64,000 nucleotides of DNA from positions 44,002,617 to 44,066,616 of the forward strand of contig CM054179.1 in assembly GCA_028829895.1 (NCBI GenBank), in the 5' to 3' direction. A model generated the notes under the pieces. That model saw only the letters and a list, made by a program, of their open reading frames with translations. It ran no database searches and had not been told where the DNA came from. This document shows, piece by piece, positions 48,948-60,664 of the stretch. Positions within the stretch are counted from its first letter, which is position 1. Each line of letters opens with the position of its first letter. Position numbers and translations under genes: made by a program. This stretch comes from Sinotaia quadrata. Taxonomy: Eukaryota > Mollusca > Gastropoda > Architaenioglossa > Viviparidae.

Positions 48948-50700
48948 TCTTTATTCTGTTTGGGGGTAAAATGTAGAAGTCGGCAGTAAAGTGTGAGTAG
49001 GCGTGTGAATGTAGTGTGAGGGACGAATGAAATGAACAAAAAAACAACCGCACCAACGTACTTTCACAACAAAGAATGAAAGCCCAACTCTTGAAAAAGA
49101 GTTAAGAAAATTTATTTTAAAAATAAAATGGGGCTAACTCTCATATGGCTGCTGTTGTTCATTCAGAAACTTCCACACACAACATTCATGGGATGGGGAA
49201 CAAGAGCAATGAAAATGAAAATGATGATTAAAATGAAATGAAAAGATAGCTAAATCAATAACAGGAACAGTGGTGCTAAACACAATAAACAACTGCCAAA
49301 AACATGAGTGGCACAATACTCTGGGTGAAGACCCAACACATCAAGAAACACAACAGTGGTGATAACCGCAAAAACATATCCAATGCTAATGATAATTAGC
49401 ATTACAAATCTGTGGATGACAACCCATCACAGATAATAAATGATCAATTAATTGCAATAGCGGTGATAACTGCAAAGACATCCAACCTTAAAGAAAGTCA
49501 ATGTATTACAAATAGTGAGTGAAAACCCAATGCCAATAAATGTTAACTAGAACAGCGGCGACAACCACAAAATGTCACTAAATAATTATTTACTAAAGTT
49601 AAATGTTTATGCAGAAAAAAATCAGGATGAAAACCCAAATGTTCATGATAATAATATTTATAAACTATAACTACCCTAACTAAGTAATGCACCTCTAAAA
49701 AAAGTTTTCCTACTTACAAGTGTTAAAATAAAACACTGAAATGTTGATGCAGGGAAATATGTCTGCATGAAATGAAGTGGTTAAGTCACACCTGCCAACA
49801 CACTGGCAAAACACAAAAGTCACAGTTGCCGACACCTGAAATAACACACTTGATGACGAGACATGGCCCACTGATGAGTGAAGCAGCTACACACTCACAA
49901 TTCTTGTCCCACATTGAACTAATGCTGGAACCTTCTGTTCTGTGCTGAAGAACACGGAAGCCAGTCTAATGTGGTGACCATACCAAAATGTGAGTGGCAT
50001 AGAATATTCTTCTCCCGGCCCAGTTTTGCTCCATCAGTACTGTTCAAAGTCCCTGATGACCAACCACTGTCTAGGTTTGGATCCAACATAGAGTACTGAC
50101 AATGCTACACATGTTGCCATAAAAGAATTGTGTTTGGCAAAACAAATGCCAACTCTATACAATACGTGGAGAATATTCATGTAAAAGTCTTTCTTCTTAG
50201 ATTTCTTACGAAGATAGAAAGATGTCCAGACTTGATGTAGACAAACAATACAAGGTCTCACACCTCTATGTTGTCCAGAGGAGGTACACACACTAAAATA
50301 AATTAGTTCCAGACAGGCTTTGTATGTAAAACCAAGTTCTTACTCCTTTAGAGAAAACTCACATGTGTATTCCTACTATTCTAACGCTAACAAAGTTGCA
50401 TCACTCTAGGGTGCATACTCTTCTAAAAATACAGTTCCTAATTAAATTTGTAATAAGAAATCAAATAAACTAAACACGTTTTCTACATAACATAATTATC
50501 CAGCATCTAACATAAATAATTATAATTAATCAAATGAATTTTATTAAAGTGTTGAAAGCACAAATTAAGCAAACTCACTGACAGTGTATATAAACAAACT
50601 CGCTGACAGTGCACATAATTGATACGTCATTTTGCTTGCAGACCACACTTGTGAACGTCTGTTACGTCACGTGATGTGCAAGTGTAGATAGTAAAAGATT
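48596..50700. other. Intron with microsatellite and degenerate tandem repeats; no exon seen
   Basis: (GT)n at 48871-48944. A degenerate ~115-bp repeat (about 4 copies, 49260-49640) has recurring 'aacagtggtgataacc...gatgacaaccca'-type phrases. The GC-richer part near 48700-48810 begins TGTCACGGTGGGCACC and might be an LTR edge. No coding recognised. Confidence 0.45.
48871..48944. repeat. (GT)n microsatellite
   Basis: 74 uninterrupted bases. Confidence 0.97.
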
Positions 50701-52149
50701 TTAAAAATTAATTTTCCTGATTAGCCCTCCCCTTTTTTTTTTCGTGACAACCTTGATTAGTGCACCCCCCCCCCCCGGGAATATCAATTAAAAAAATCAG
50801 ATTTCTTAGCCACTTGCAAGATTAGCAGCATTAATTCCACCCATTAATGGGTATGCATGTGTAAAATATCTTGGCTGAAGGGTCAAGGTGTGTCTTAGGC
50901 TCAAGTGACAAAGGTGATGATACAGATTAAAGGATGAATTTAAACAACCTTCATAGAGACATATCCTATGTTATTCTAGAAGCAATGATAGTCCACCAAA
51001 AATAAAACGTCATAAAACGTTTGTGCGTATGTGAGAGTGATATTGACTATAAAAAAAAAGAATAATTCTCTGTGATAGAATTCAGGAATTTTCTATACAT
51101 TGTTTCTTTCACCATTTGATTTGGCAGAAACTAATATACAAAATTTCCTTAATTATTGTGTGTGAGAGAATAATAATTTTAAAACCGGTTTTGTGTGTAT
51201 GTTATGATTATTTTAAATTAATAATTGATAGAACTCTCTGTATATTTTATAATGAACTATGTCATTCAAAGGCTGCCTCTGATAAATGTTTATAAATTGT
51301 TGCAAAATATTTAATACTACATCCTCTGGTTCAGGCTCTCTTTATTCCTCTCCCTAGTTCTTATAGTTTCCTCAGTGGTTTCTGGACCCTGTTGGTCCAA
51401 TTGGGGCATTCAAGATCCTTTTTCTACATCTAAAGTTCATTTTGGTTGGGCAGCATGAGAGAAGAATCTTTGTGACATGCATTGATAGCTGTGTGGTGTG
51501 AAGGCAACTGTCAGGGGAGTGGTATATAAGATACATACTACCCTGAACATTAGTGTTGATGAGCATGTGTTCTGTTGACTAGTATCCAAGAGAACTGTTG
51601 CTTCATGAGAATAATCACTGTAGATGAATGATAAACATTTTTGGAGAATTTGCAGATAGTAAACTGAACTTTCAAGGCAGGTTATATCCCTCTGAGATAG
51701 CAAACTATTGTTTTCTATTTTCTTCAATAAATTCTTTTATTAATGTTTCATTAATTTTCATGTCATTCCTTATAATCTTCACTTTATGTAAAATTCATTT
51801 TGTGATGTACTTTTTGTCTCTGTTTTGTTCTATATTTCATGAGAGATACTCACATGGGGGCTCATTAAGTCACTGGGAGATATGTCAGTTGAATGTAGTA
51901 TTGTCCTAGATTTTAATTAATTTATGGGTAACTGATGGTGTCAATATCAAAACACTTGCAAACAACATATACATTTCCATCACAGTCCTCATATTTTGTC
52001 AGTCTGTCTCTCTATCTCTCTCACGCATACAAACAAGCATGCACAGACACACACATACACGCACGCACGCACGCACGCACAAACACACACACACACATAT
52101 ATGTATGTATGTATATATACACAGACATGTACTGTGACACGATCTCCAC
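50701..52149. other. Intron, no feature recognised
   Basis: A C-homopolymer lies at about 50766-50777 and a CA/CACG-rich stretch at 52045-52100. The short ORFs here lack any motif. Confidence 0.4.
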
Positions 52150-53400
52150 TTAATTAATGAAAATTAATATGATTATTATTGTTAATTAATCTTACATACA
52201 TAAATAGAAGTGATGAAAATATTAATTTACTTTATTAATGATCCTCCAACAGAGGCCACCCGTCTTTCTCGGCACTGAAATGTTTTCTATCCTAAACAAC
52301 AGTAAGAATAAATATTTACTGTCACACAGTCGGTGGAAAACTTTTTACTTAAGGAGTGGACAATTCCTACTTTAATCTATATTTAGTGAGCCCCCATCCA
52401 CTCACTTTCTTCTCCTTCCAAAGGTTATCAATATGCCTAAGAAGGTCAATAAATTTATTAAATCAAAAATCAAATATACAAATGACAAATACAAAGAAAT
52501 AGATTACTTCACACCAATATTTCTACAAACCCACGTTCAGATAATGTTATGATTAAAGTCTTTTGAGTAACATTTATTTAAACAATAAAGTCATTACAAA
52601 TCATGGCATAGTCGTATCAGAGAACAGAAAAGGAGTTATTAGAGATAAGCAATAATAGTCTTTACATAGTTTGATTCAGCATGGTCTTAACAGTTTTTCA
52701 TGTGCTTTGACACACAGTGTGACAAATTACAGTTCACTTCATCTTCTGCAATTTTCTGTCCTCATCTTGAAACAGACTTCGCCACTCGTTCTGCCAAAGT
52801 CAACCTGGGCCTTATTCTGCCTTATCAGTTTGTTCAAGCAGAACAGCAATTGTAGTAATTTCTAGTACATTTTCTCAATATAGTGAGCACACTTTCCTGA
52901 CTTACATCAGATACAGTGTAGTGTATCTCCTTAATACTTATACACACTGTGGCAGACAATACATACAACTCAATGGTCGCAGTGGCCCACAGCCAATGAA
53001 CCAGTAGACTCAAACAACACGTGAAAATAGGCAACTGGAAAGGCTGCTTGCTCACATCAATCTAACGGCTCCCTTTCAAAACTGGACTTCTTCTTGCCAC
53101 TCTAAATTCAAAGTGATTAGAAAATAGCTTTCTCTATGTTTTGTCTATAAACAAGAAAGAGTCTATTGACTCTTCTCATTCTCACAAATAACAACCATTG
53201 GATAATAAAAACTACTCACTGGTTTGCTTTACATCAGCAATTTCTAGAACGTATTGACTCGAGTTGTTTACTTCCAACTAACTTTAAAAATACCGTCATA
53301 AGGAGAACCCAAGGTCAAGTTACTCTGACAATTTAACAATGTATATAACAATTAAATTTTAAAACAGGGAGAGGCAAATTTACTCCAATTCACATCTACC
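52150..53400 (+). repeat. Family B copy with U-type flank
   Basis: It follows the U1 order: 'ttaatgatcctccaacag', 'ctcactttcttctcctt', 'gtcgtatcagagaacagaa', 'ctgcttgctcacatc', and the 'ggagaggcaaatttactcc' end motif. More diverged than the copies in U1 and U2. Confidence 0.6.
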
Positions 53401-54149
53401 CTCCTTTTGAGATGTTAACCTTCCTCTAAACATCTACTCCATTAGGAGTAAATTTTAAACTTAACTGATGAAAGTTCCACCATACCATGAAACAAATAAT
53501 TATTCACAAGACCAAAATCATGCTAGTTTTAAGACATGCAGAAACTATTCATAAGATAAATAATTATAATCTATGTCACTTTTAAGATATAACATAATTA
53601 TTCAAAATACCAAAATTCTATGTTGGTTTTAAGACATACATATAGTTAATTCAACATGTTCCGAAACAAAGAAAATATAATTTGATATGCCCCAATAATC
53701 ACTGAGCATTAAAATATCAAATATATCAATGTCTCTCATTATAAGGTGGGTTCATGATCTACGATACCTCCACTCTTAAAGATATATAAGGACAATTTAT
53801 CACGAAAAATCACCTTATATTTCCTTGTTATAATTTAGAGACAAGACCCATTTTGTCTCTACACTTAAGGAAATCAAACGCATATCAGACGCAAAAATCA
53901 TTATCATTCTTTCTTTTCACCTTGTCATAGGAAAGTACAGCATACATAATTATTTTAGCATCATATAAATGAACTCTGGGTAAGATTATTCCCTCCTCTC
54001 TACCATAGAGAAGATAGAAAATATTTATATACAGATTTCGCAGAATTTACATTTTATACTGGACTCTTACACTTCCATTTCTACTGCTATAGACAAATAG
54101 TCGGCCCCTACATTCTCGGTGACTTTGATGACTTCCACAGCACATCTAA
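53401..54149. other. Intron, no feature recognised
   Basis: No repeat or coding structure that I can support. Three loosely repeated 'gacata(c/t)ata' phrases lie at 53530-53640. Confidence 0.4.
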
Positions 54150-54900
54150 GTTAGAAAAGTAGTTTGCTTCACTGAGTCAAATAGAAAGGTGATCTGGTTC
54201 AGGCATTGGATCAGATGCAAAATATAAACAATGAACTTGTTGCTGTCTGACACAAAGTAGGGTGTGTGCCATCCTTCTTTCTGACAGGACAATAGGAGAA
54301 TTATATGAAGACTTCACCTTCTCAGTCATACTTAAGGCTAACATAGTCAATTTCCTCCTTAACAGTAACCGTTTAGCATAAGTTAAAACATACGGTTTCG
54401 TGCAGTTTGGATTAAGATCCTGAAGTGCGACCATAAATTTGCACAGTCTCGTTTTTCAGGGTTTATCAGTAAAAACGCTGCAATTTTCTCTTGTCATGCT
54501 CCATAAATGTTGAGCATCAGAGTCTGAGAGTTCTGGATTTAATATAATGTCATCAATAGTCTCAACATCTGTCAAACCTGGGTGTGGGATGGATTCAGAC
54601 GGGTACAGAGGTAGTATCATCCTCTATTACAATATTTGTGACATTGTTATCTGGGTGTTCTTTATATGTTTTCATCAGATTAGCATGACACATTTTTTTT
54701 CGTTTTTGATCCGATATGAATTTAGAAATTACACCCACTGAATTTCTTAACAAATTCATAGGGTCCTTGTCATGATACATCTAATTTGTTACAGTGAAAG
54801 GTAACAACAACAACGCCCGCATGCTGATTTCAATGTTAAAAGCATTCATTTTATGGTTTTACAGACACACTTGTCTAGCTTTATTTTTGTGTACATTCTT
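54150..54900 (-). mobile_element. Second Gmr1-type retroelement fragment (integrase end, then RT start)
   Basis: On the minus strand the integrase C-terminal tail KRKKMCHANLMKTYKEH (within 54595-54780) comes first. After a ~150-base linker come the start of RT, SSYNSPIVLSERRMAHTLLC (within 54177-54434), and DPMPEPDHLS. This repeats the integrase-then-RT order of the element at 18610 in an independent, oppositely oriented and clearly different copy. Inactive through stops and frameshifts; gag and RNase H not seen. Confidence 0.6.
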
Positions 54901-55199
54901 GGCCAGTATCTGAAATGAAGTATCAATATGGTTTGCAAGTTCAATTTCATATGCAGTATCAAGCACATCAGGAGGAATATTCTTGAATTTATTTTCATGC
55001 GTGTTTACTCAACACACCACGAGGTACATTCAACATAATGTTCGTGAATTCTCGATATCAAAGTCTAGTCACTTTTTCCGCCATATTGGCTCCCAAATGC
55101 AATTCACGGGAATCGTTTGACATCAACACGTTTTACGGATAAGTTTACGAGAACACTGGATTCACACACCAACATAATCTAGCACAGTACATTAGTCAC

Positions 55200-55680
55200 T
55201 GTAGCATGAAGTGACAATAGAAAAAAGGCTTGCTTTGCTCATTAGCTAACGATCGCCTTTATGACCAGACTCAAGTTATGTTCAAATTCAAAGTGATTAG
55301 AATAGAGTATTTCTTCAAAAATGAAACGTTAGGTCCATTCCCATTGATTGAGGTTGTTATGAACAGTGTGAGACTATTAGTCAGAAGAAATACTCATCCA
55401 GTTGGAACTGGTTAGGAGCATCAGCAAGTTCTAACATATTCTTTACCTATGCTGTTATTTTAATCTTGTACTTACCAAAACATCATTTTGAGCAGTACCC
55501 GAAGGCCATGTCACGTTGCCATTTAACAACTTGATAATTTAATTTTAAAAAAGAAACTTGATAAAAAATTTAATTAAAAAATAATAATAAAAATTAATAA
55601 AAAATAAAAAAAACTTGATAATTTAATAAAAAATTATTTTAGAAATAGGGATAGGCAAATTCACTCCGCCTCTAAAACAA
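55200..55680 (+). repeat. Family B fragment
   Basis: Blocks 'tcattagctaacgatcgcct', 'caaattcaaagtgattagaa' and 'ttggaactggttaggagcat' end in 'gggataggcaaattcactcc'. The same blocks occur inverted at 60665-61400. An A-rich simple stretch lies at 55545-55640. Confidence 0.65.
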
Positions 55681-56099
55681 AATATAGACTTTTATTTTTT
55701 CTACTCATTAACCTGATCTTTTTCGTTAATTAATTCAAATTAATATTAACGTGTATACCTCACAAACGAATATTAAATATATACGCTCATGACTTCTATA
55801 TTGTGAATAATTAATGTCACATATCATTAATTGACTATAATTTTATTTGCACAAACTGCATTTAGTATTCATTTCAAAATTCGTCAAAATTCTATTCTCG
55901 CAGTACAAACTAAAACCTCACATGAAGTCAGGCGGTAAAAATGTCTGGGAGGAGATGTCTCTGGAATTTCGTCATTTGTAAGCTTGTCAGCATGCATTTA
56001 GATTGTAAATCGCTTATTCCCCCCTCTGCGATCGGCTTCTTTCTGTATTTAAAATAACATTAACATTTTATGAAAGTTAAAGTTCTGTTAAGGCTTTTC

Positions 56100-56670
56100 C
56101 TCTCAGATATTGTTTAAATATTATTAATTTGATAAAATATAAAATGCTAATTTATTTGACAATTAAAATATCCTAATAATTAATATGTTACACACTTTAA
56201 CTAATGTCATTCATTCGTCAATGTTTCATGACCACTTTGTTTTCATCAAAGACTCGTACGAACTTGTGCAAGGTATTGGTCTGTTCATGACTGAAATTAT
56301 ATATACAGAATGGGTTAATGCACCTGCACTTAAACGGTGCGTGCAAACAAAACGCACAAACACTGACATACTTCTTCGAAAATAAATAATGCTAATTTAT
56401 TTAAATTTCCAGAAACTATTAAATTAATTTATTTACCGTATTGGGATTTTGATAAAGATTTCTGGGGATGGGTAAGAATATTAATTATTTTGATTAAAAT
56501 AATTGATTTTATATTGTACATAATAATTTCCATTATTGTTCATAGAGTATAATATCGTGAATACCCATTTTAGCAACAAGTGTATTTCTCTGTAAGCGTT
56601 AGTATTAAAACAAATGAGCACAACCCATACATATGCAACACAACCTTCATTCTCTCTTTCACAAACACAC
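56100..56670 (+). repeat. Exon block related to U units and the 47.5-kb doublet
   Basis: It shares 'taatattaatatgttacaca'-type sequence, 'cgcacaaacactgacatac', 'atttaccgtattgggatttt' and downstream 'taatatcgtgaatacccat' with the other micro-exon blocks, in the same orientation. Confidence 0.7.
56458..56471 (+). pseudogene. Relic or cryptic micro-exon, 14 nt
   Basis: It sits at the micro-exon position of its block with a good donor (gtaaga). The ancestral acceptor base appears to have changed (AAAG instead of GTAG), leaving 14 nt by the nearest AG. That length would break the frame, so I treat it as decayed. Confidence 0.4.
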
Positions 56671-57089
56671 ATATTGGGGCAGAGTACATTTGCCTATCCC
56701 TATTTAAAATGTAATTGTTATATAAATTGTTAAATTGTCACATTATGAATGCTTTATGTCTTAAATCCTACAAATGAGAATGGACTTGAAAGAAGTATCA
56801 AGTTTTAAATTCATCAAATAATATTTTAACAATGGTATATTGAAACAATCATCAGAGCAGAACACTAAATACCTTAAAACATGGTCATTATTTATTAATT
56901 TTTCTTTAGTAATGAAACAATATTTAATTGAAGTAAGCTGTTTTATTAATACTGAATCAATTCATTTTGAGATCTGTGGATTGGAGAAAGGACCCATCAT
57001 ATACTCATATATTCAAGGAAAATTATAATTCTAATGATAAAGTTTTTGTTTAATTTTCTTTATTTTTGTATACTGGTATCAGTTAAATG

Positions 57090-57720
57090 TGGCCTCTAAG
57101 ATCTGTGTGTATTTGTGTTTGCATGTGTGCGAGAGTACATGAGTGCATGAGTGCTTCATAATAGAAATTTACATCAAAAGAAAAAATATAAATATATACG
57201 AGACTCAGAAATTTACAATCTGTCTTTGAACATAGGTAAATATTATTTAATTGACTGGTCCTATGTTTTATATTTGTAGTATGTCTTTTTGCATGTAAAT
57301 TGTTTAGTATTGATCTATTAAGATTGTGAATATTCATGCTTAAATCAGAGTATTTTACGTGTGAATGTTGGGAGACTTGAAGTAGGTAATAACTGTTAAG
57401 TGTAACCTGATAATAAACAAATGATGAATTATGTAATCACTGTAAAGTGTAATGTGGATATAAACAAATGATAAATAAAATTTTGTGTTAAATAGTAAAT
57501 TGATCCTTGATTCCAAGAGACATGTAGTACACTGTGTTTTCCATTGGAAAATAACAATCAAACTTTTGCCATTCAGAAATCATTGACAGTTACTAAACAT
57601 GTTAAGCGTGATATTTTGGGGGCGTAGAAATTTATTTTTTTATTTGAAGTTTATATTTCCAAAGAGAACATTTCGATATACCCTGTAATAGAATAACATT
57701 TAAGTACTATGTAATCTACT
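57090..57720 (-). repeat. Inverted copy of part of the U unit
   Basis: Its reverse complement carries U-unit blocks in U order: 'acttaaatgttattct', 'atcgaaatgttctctttgga', 'gtttagtaactgtcaatgat', 'ctctgatttaagcatgaata', and finally 'gtactctcgcacacatgcaa'. U copies thus exist in both orientations within one gene. Confidence 0.75.
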
Positions 57721-57792
57721 AATTATCATAGTGTGTGTGAAGACAGCACCACTATGTTACATCAATCACTTGCATTTTTTCTTTTTAAACAG

Positions 57793-57810
57793 ATATATCT
57801 GATGAAAGTG
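57793..57810 (+). CDS. 18-nt micro-exon, module x-I-S-D-E-S
   Basis: The acceptor is gcattttttctttttaaacag (strong pyrimidine tract) and the donor gtgagt. The exon is ATATATCTGATGAAAGTG, phase 1, coding Ile-Ser-Asp-Glu-Ser: acidic and serine-rich, unlike the proline-rich modules upstream. The donor is followed after 28 bases by a perfect hairpin, described separately. Confidence 0.7.
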
Positions 57811-57838
57811 GTGAGTTGATTAAATTAAAAAAATCAAC

Positions 57839-57920
57839 TTGTTAAGTCTCTTAATATATTAAACAAAATTCATATATAAATTAATATGAATTTTGTTTAA
57901 TATATTAAGAGACTTAACAA
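57839..57920. repeat. Perfect inverted repeat, 37-bp arms, 8-bp loop
   Basis: The left arm 57839-57875 begins TTGTTAAGTCTCTTAATA. The right arm 57884-57920 is its exact reverse complement. The loop is ataaatta (57876-57883). It lies in the intron 28 bases after the donor of the 18-nt micro-exon. No target duplication is obvious, so it may be a foldback element or a locally formed hairpin. As RNA it would form a stable stem beside the splice site. Confidence 0.95.
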
Positions 57921-58000
57921 TTTGTATAAGAAAGGTGACGAGAAATTTATTGAACAAAATACAATAAACTTTCCTACCGTGAACATCACATCTTCATTCC

Positions 58001-58124
58001 TTGTACACTAAATTATTATCAGATTATTATTTGGCAATTTTACTTTAATTACCAAATCTTTATTGTACACTAAATTATTATCAGATTATTAATTGGCATT
58101 TGTACTTTAATTACCAAATCTTTG
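58001..58124. repeat. Direct duplication, 62-bp unit, 2 copies
   Basis: Unit: ttgtacactaaattattatc, agattatta, ttggca, tttactttaattaccaaatc. The copies differ at about three positions. Confidence 0.9.
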
Positions 58125-58772
58125 CTTGTCTTACAGTACACACATTAGCACACGTGTAAATATAAAGAGATGATATTCTTGATATTGTGCTATGTGTTTA
58201 TTTTTAGTTCCGTAGTGACTTTATTTATTTATAGCAACAAATAGACGGAACTCGATGTGGTTTTCGTCGATCTCCGACGTTTTGGCCAAATATCTGTAAA
58301 TCGAGGATAGTTATTCTCTCTCACTCTCCTTTCATCTTTGTCTCGGTTACTTTCTCTTTTTTCTCACTTTCATCCTTCCCCTTTAACCTTGTCCTCTCCT
58401 TTTAATCGTTCTCCCTCATTTTCCCATTTTTCCCCCATGGACTTGTGTTATTGCGTGCTGTTTGTCCTAGGATTTTGCTGGAATTTGTTTTCCTTTTTGG
58501 CAGCAGTCGAGTGCGTTTCCGCCGTTTATTTGGTATGAGCGTCTATCTGTTTTTTCTTCGACTTGGGCGTTTGAGTGTCGTTCTTTCTTGTCACTCGTCT
58601 GTCGCTTTCTATCTTCTTTTCCTTTCTGTACCCGGTGTAACAGAAACAGAAGGAGCAGATCTCAGTTTGTTTCTATATTATCTCTTCTCCTTCCTTTACT
58701 CATTCTCTCACTATATTTCTGTCTTTCCATGACCTCTTTCTATTCTCTTCATTACTCTTCTTACTATTACAG

Positions 58773-58810
58773 GCATTGTTCAAATTCCCGAAGCAACAGC
58801 TCATTTGTAG
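58773..58810 (+). CDS. Weak candidate alternative terminal exon
   Basis: It follows the strongest pyrimidine tract in the window (58310-58770 is very CT-rich) and an acceptor attacag. Read in phase 1, the sequence gives IVQIPEATAHL then TAG. No homolog or poly-A evidence supports it, and a short ORF after an acceptor-like site is expected by chance. Confidence 0.2.
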
Positions 58811-58904
58811 GTCTGTATAAATTCTCTATCAATTTAAGAGTGTTAAATTGCGTGACCTGGACAGATATCCCAAAACGTGGATAACCTACAAACATTATGC
58901 AATG

Positions 58905-59095
58905 CATAATCTACAAGGGCTAACTTATTTCTATTATTAGATTCTCAAATTTCAATTGCTAAATAAATTATTATAAACCATTGCAGAATATATTTGTTAC
59001 GAACTCTGCAGGTATTTACTTTAGGGATCAAATAAAATATTGATTTCCTAGTCAGTCATCCTGTGCCACATGATTCTCACCCTGGCACAGAAGCA
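58905..59095 (+). repeat. Third, exon-less relative of the 5' module
   Basis: Blocks 'ggctaacttatttctattat', 'ctcaaatttcaattgctaaa' and 'tgatttcctagtcagtcatc', then 'ctgtgccacatgattctcacc', parallel 24900-25075. The start exon is absent. Confidence 0.5.
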
Positions 59096-59200
59096 CCACC
59101 ATTAAGTGCTCAATACTCAGTTTTGAGATCATGTGCCAATACTTGGCCTAAGGCATTACAGAATGAATATCGAAAACTGTTCACTCGCCTAAATACAAAT

Positions 59201-59203
<3 letters not shown>

Positions 59204-59278
<75 letters not shown>

Positions 59279-59279
59279 T

Positions 59280-59327
<48 letters not shown>
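59204..59327. repeat. (GATA)n microsatellite
   Basis: About 31 tetranucleotide units with one GATT interruption at about 59277. Confidence 0.97.
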
Positions 59328-59328
<1 letters not shown>

Positions 59329-59488
59329 ATTACACACCTTTATATGTCTTCTTGATTATAAAAGCAGTTAAAAGTACACTCATATACATCCACCTACACA
59401 TATTTTAAAAAGAAGAGTCTAGCAATGTTGTAGATTTAAACCAATAATTTATTTTTAAAGAAATAATTATGATGGGATTTATTTGCAG

Positions 59489-59506
59489 ATAACGAGGAAT
59501 CTCCAA
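59489..59506 (+). CDS. 18-nt micro-exon, module x-N-E-E-S-P
   Basis: The acceptor is gatgggatttatttgcag and the donor gtaagt. The exon is ATAACGAGGAATCTCCAA, phase 1, coding Asn-Glu-Glu-Ser-Pro: acidic and Ser/Pro-containing like the module at 57793. It ends in A, giving AGT (Ser) with the exon at 60078 or AGC (Ser) with that at 62864. Confidence 0.7.
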
Positions 59507-60077
59507 GTAAGTGGATTTATTACTGTTTTAATATAACTGTATTTATTTAAATTAATCAGCACGAACTCCTGCAATAGACAACGCTAACAGAAACCAGAAA
59601 GGCAAAGATAATTTTGTTCGTGTGTCACTGGTTTATATATCATGATTATAGTTTAAATAAAGAACCATTATCTCATTATTCCAATACCTATATAACTACA
59701 AGTGTTTACTGTCATAGCTTGCGATGGTCGTAGATGTAACTATATAATCCTCTCTTCTAAAACAAAGTATTGCGAAAGGTATAAAGAACTTTAAAGTATC
59801 TTTAACAAAATTAAGGTATGACATCATTATAAAGTGTGCTTAATAAAAATACAACTTTGAACTGCTAGTTAATGAATGTTAATATTCAATAATAATGCAC
59901 TCTAGCCGTGATAAAGTGAGAAAATGAATTCACTATTGCTGGCTTCAAAATAAATATATACTAATATTACTATTTTTATTATTTCTCTATTCTCCTCATA
60001 CAGAACCCTTTGTGTATTAACCTGATTACGTAGGAAAAGAACTGCTCTAAAATTACAAATTTAAACATTAATTTCAG

Positions 60078-60157
60078 GTACACAATTTCAGGGAGTACGT
60101 TTTACAAGGAATCCAGTCTACAAAGGAGGTATTCGTATAAAGAGAAAAGCCGAGTGA
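60078..60157 (+). CDS. Candidate 3' coding exon with stop codon
   Basis: The acceptor is aaacattaatttcag. In the phase set by all upstream exons it reads TQFQGVRFTRNPVYKGG then IRIKRKAE and TGA at 60155-60157. It is a basic C-terminus, in contrast to the acidic modules before it. An ATTAAA at 60285-60290 is a possible poly-A signal. A weak donor (GGAG|gtattc at 60128/60129) would instead make a 51-nt, phase-1 exon that continues to 62864. The exon may thus be terminal or internal depending on splicing. Confidence 0.6.
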
Positions 60158-60251
60158 TTGAGAGTGCAGTCGTGGCATTATAACATTATGATTTGTTGTT
60201 CAAGGGAAAATACATGTGTTGTTCTTTGTTTCATGTTTTAATTTTGTTTTG

Positions 60252-60276
60252 TGCGCGCGCGCGCGCGCGTGTGTGT
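60252..60276. repeat. Short (GC)n/(GT)n alternating purine-pyrimidine run
   Basis: gcgcgcgcgcgcgcgcgt followed by gtgtgt, just after the stop of the candidate terminal exon. A Z-DNA-prone type of sequence. Confidence 0.85.
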
Positions 60277-60664
60277 ACAATACTATTAAATATTTGTCCA
60301 GATATGTTAAAATGAGAACGTATTTTACTGCGCTAAGAAAAAATAGTTTAGTGATGATAATGGAATAGAAGATTTGACTAGAATTTCGAATGCTGTGTAG
60401 TTGAGTTACTCATGCATACTATATATATAATTATTTTAAATATCACATTTTTTGTGACTTTTTATTAGTAAAGAAATAATTTTGCTCGAGTTCTATAGTG
60501 TATGTAGCAAGTAAGACTGACAAAAATAGTATTTTTTTTTTAAAAAAAGGATATTTGAAATGTTCACTCTCCATTTAAAAATTTATATTAGTTTTAATTT
60601 CTGCCAAAGTTTTATGAGAAATGTTTAAAGATAAAAGCTATTTAAAATATTATTGTTCATTGAA

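Noticed and set aside
58137..58159. Acceptor (gcttgtcttacag) followed by a short phase-1 frame ending in TAA
   Set aside because: Possible donors give 17 or 19 nt, which breaks the rule followed by all other exons, and a 7-codon terminal frame is expected by chance.
58338..58884. Overlapping plus-strand Ser/Leu/Phe-rich ORFs
   Set aside because: They arise from a long CT-rich tract that has few stop codons.
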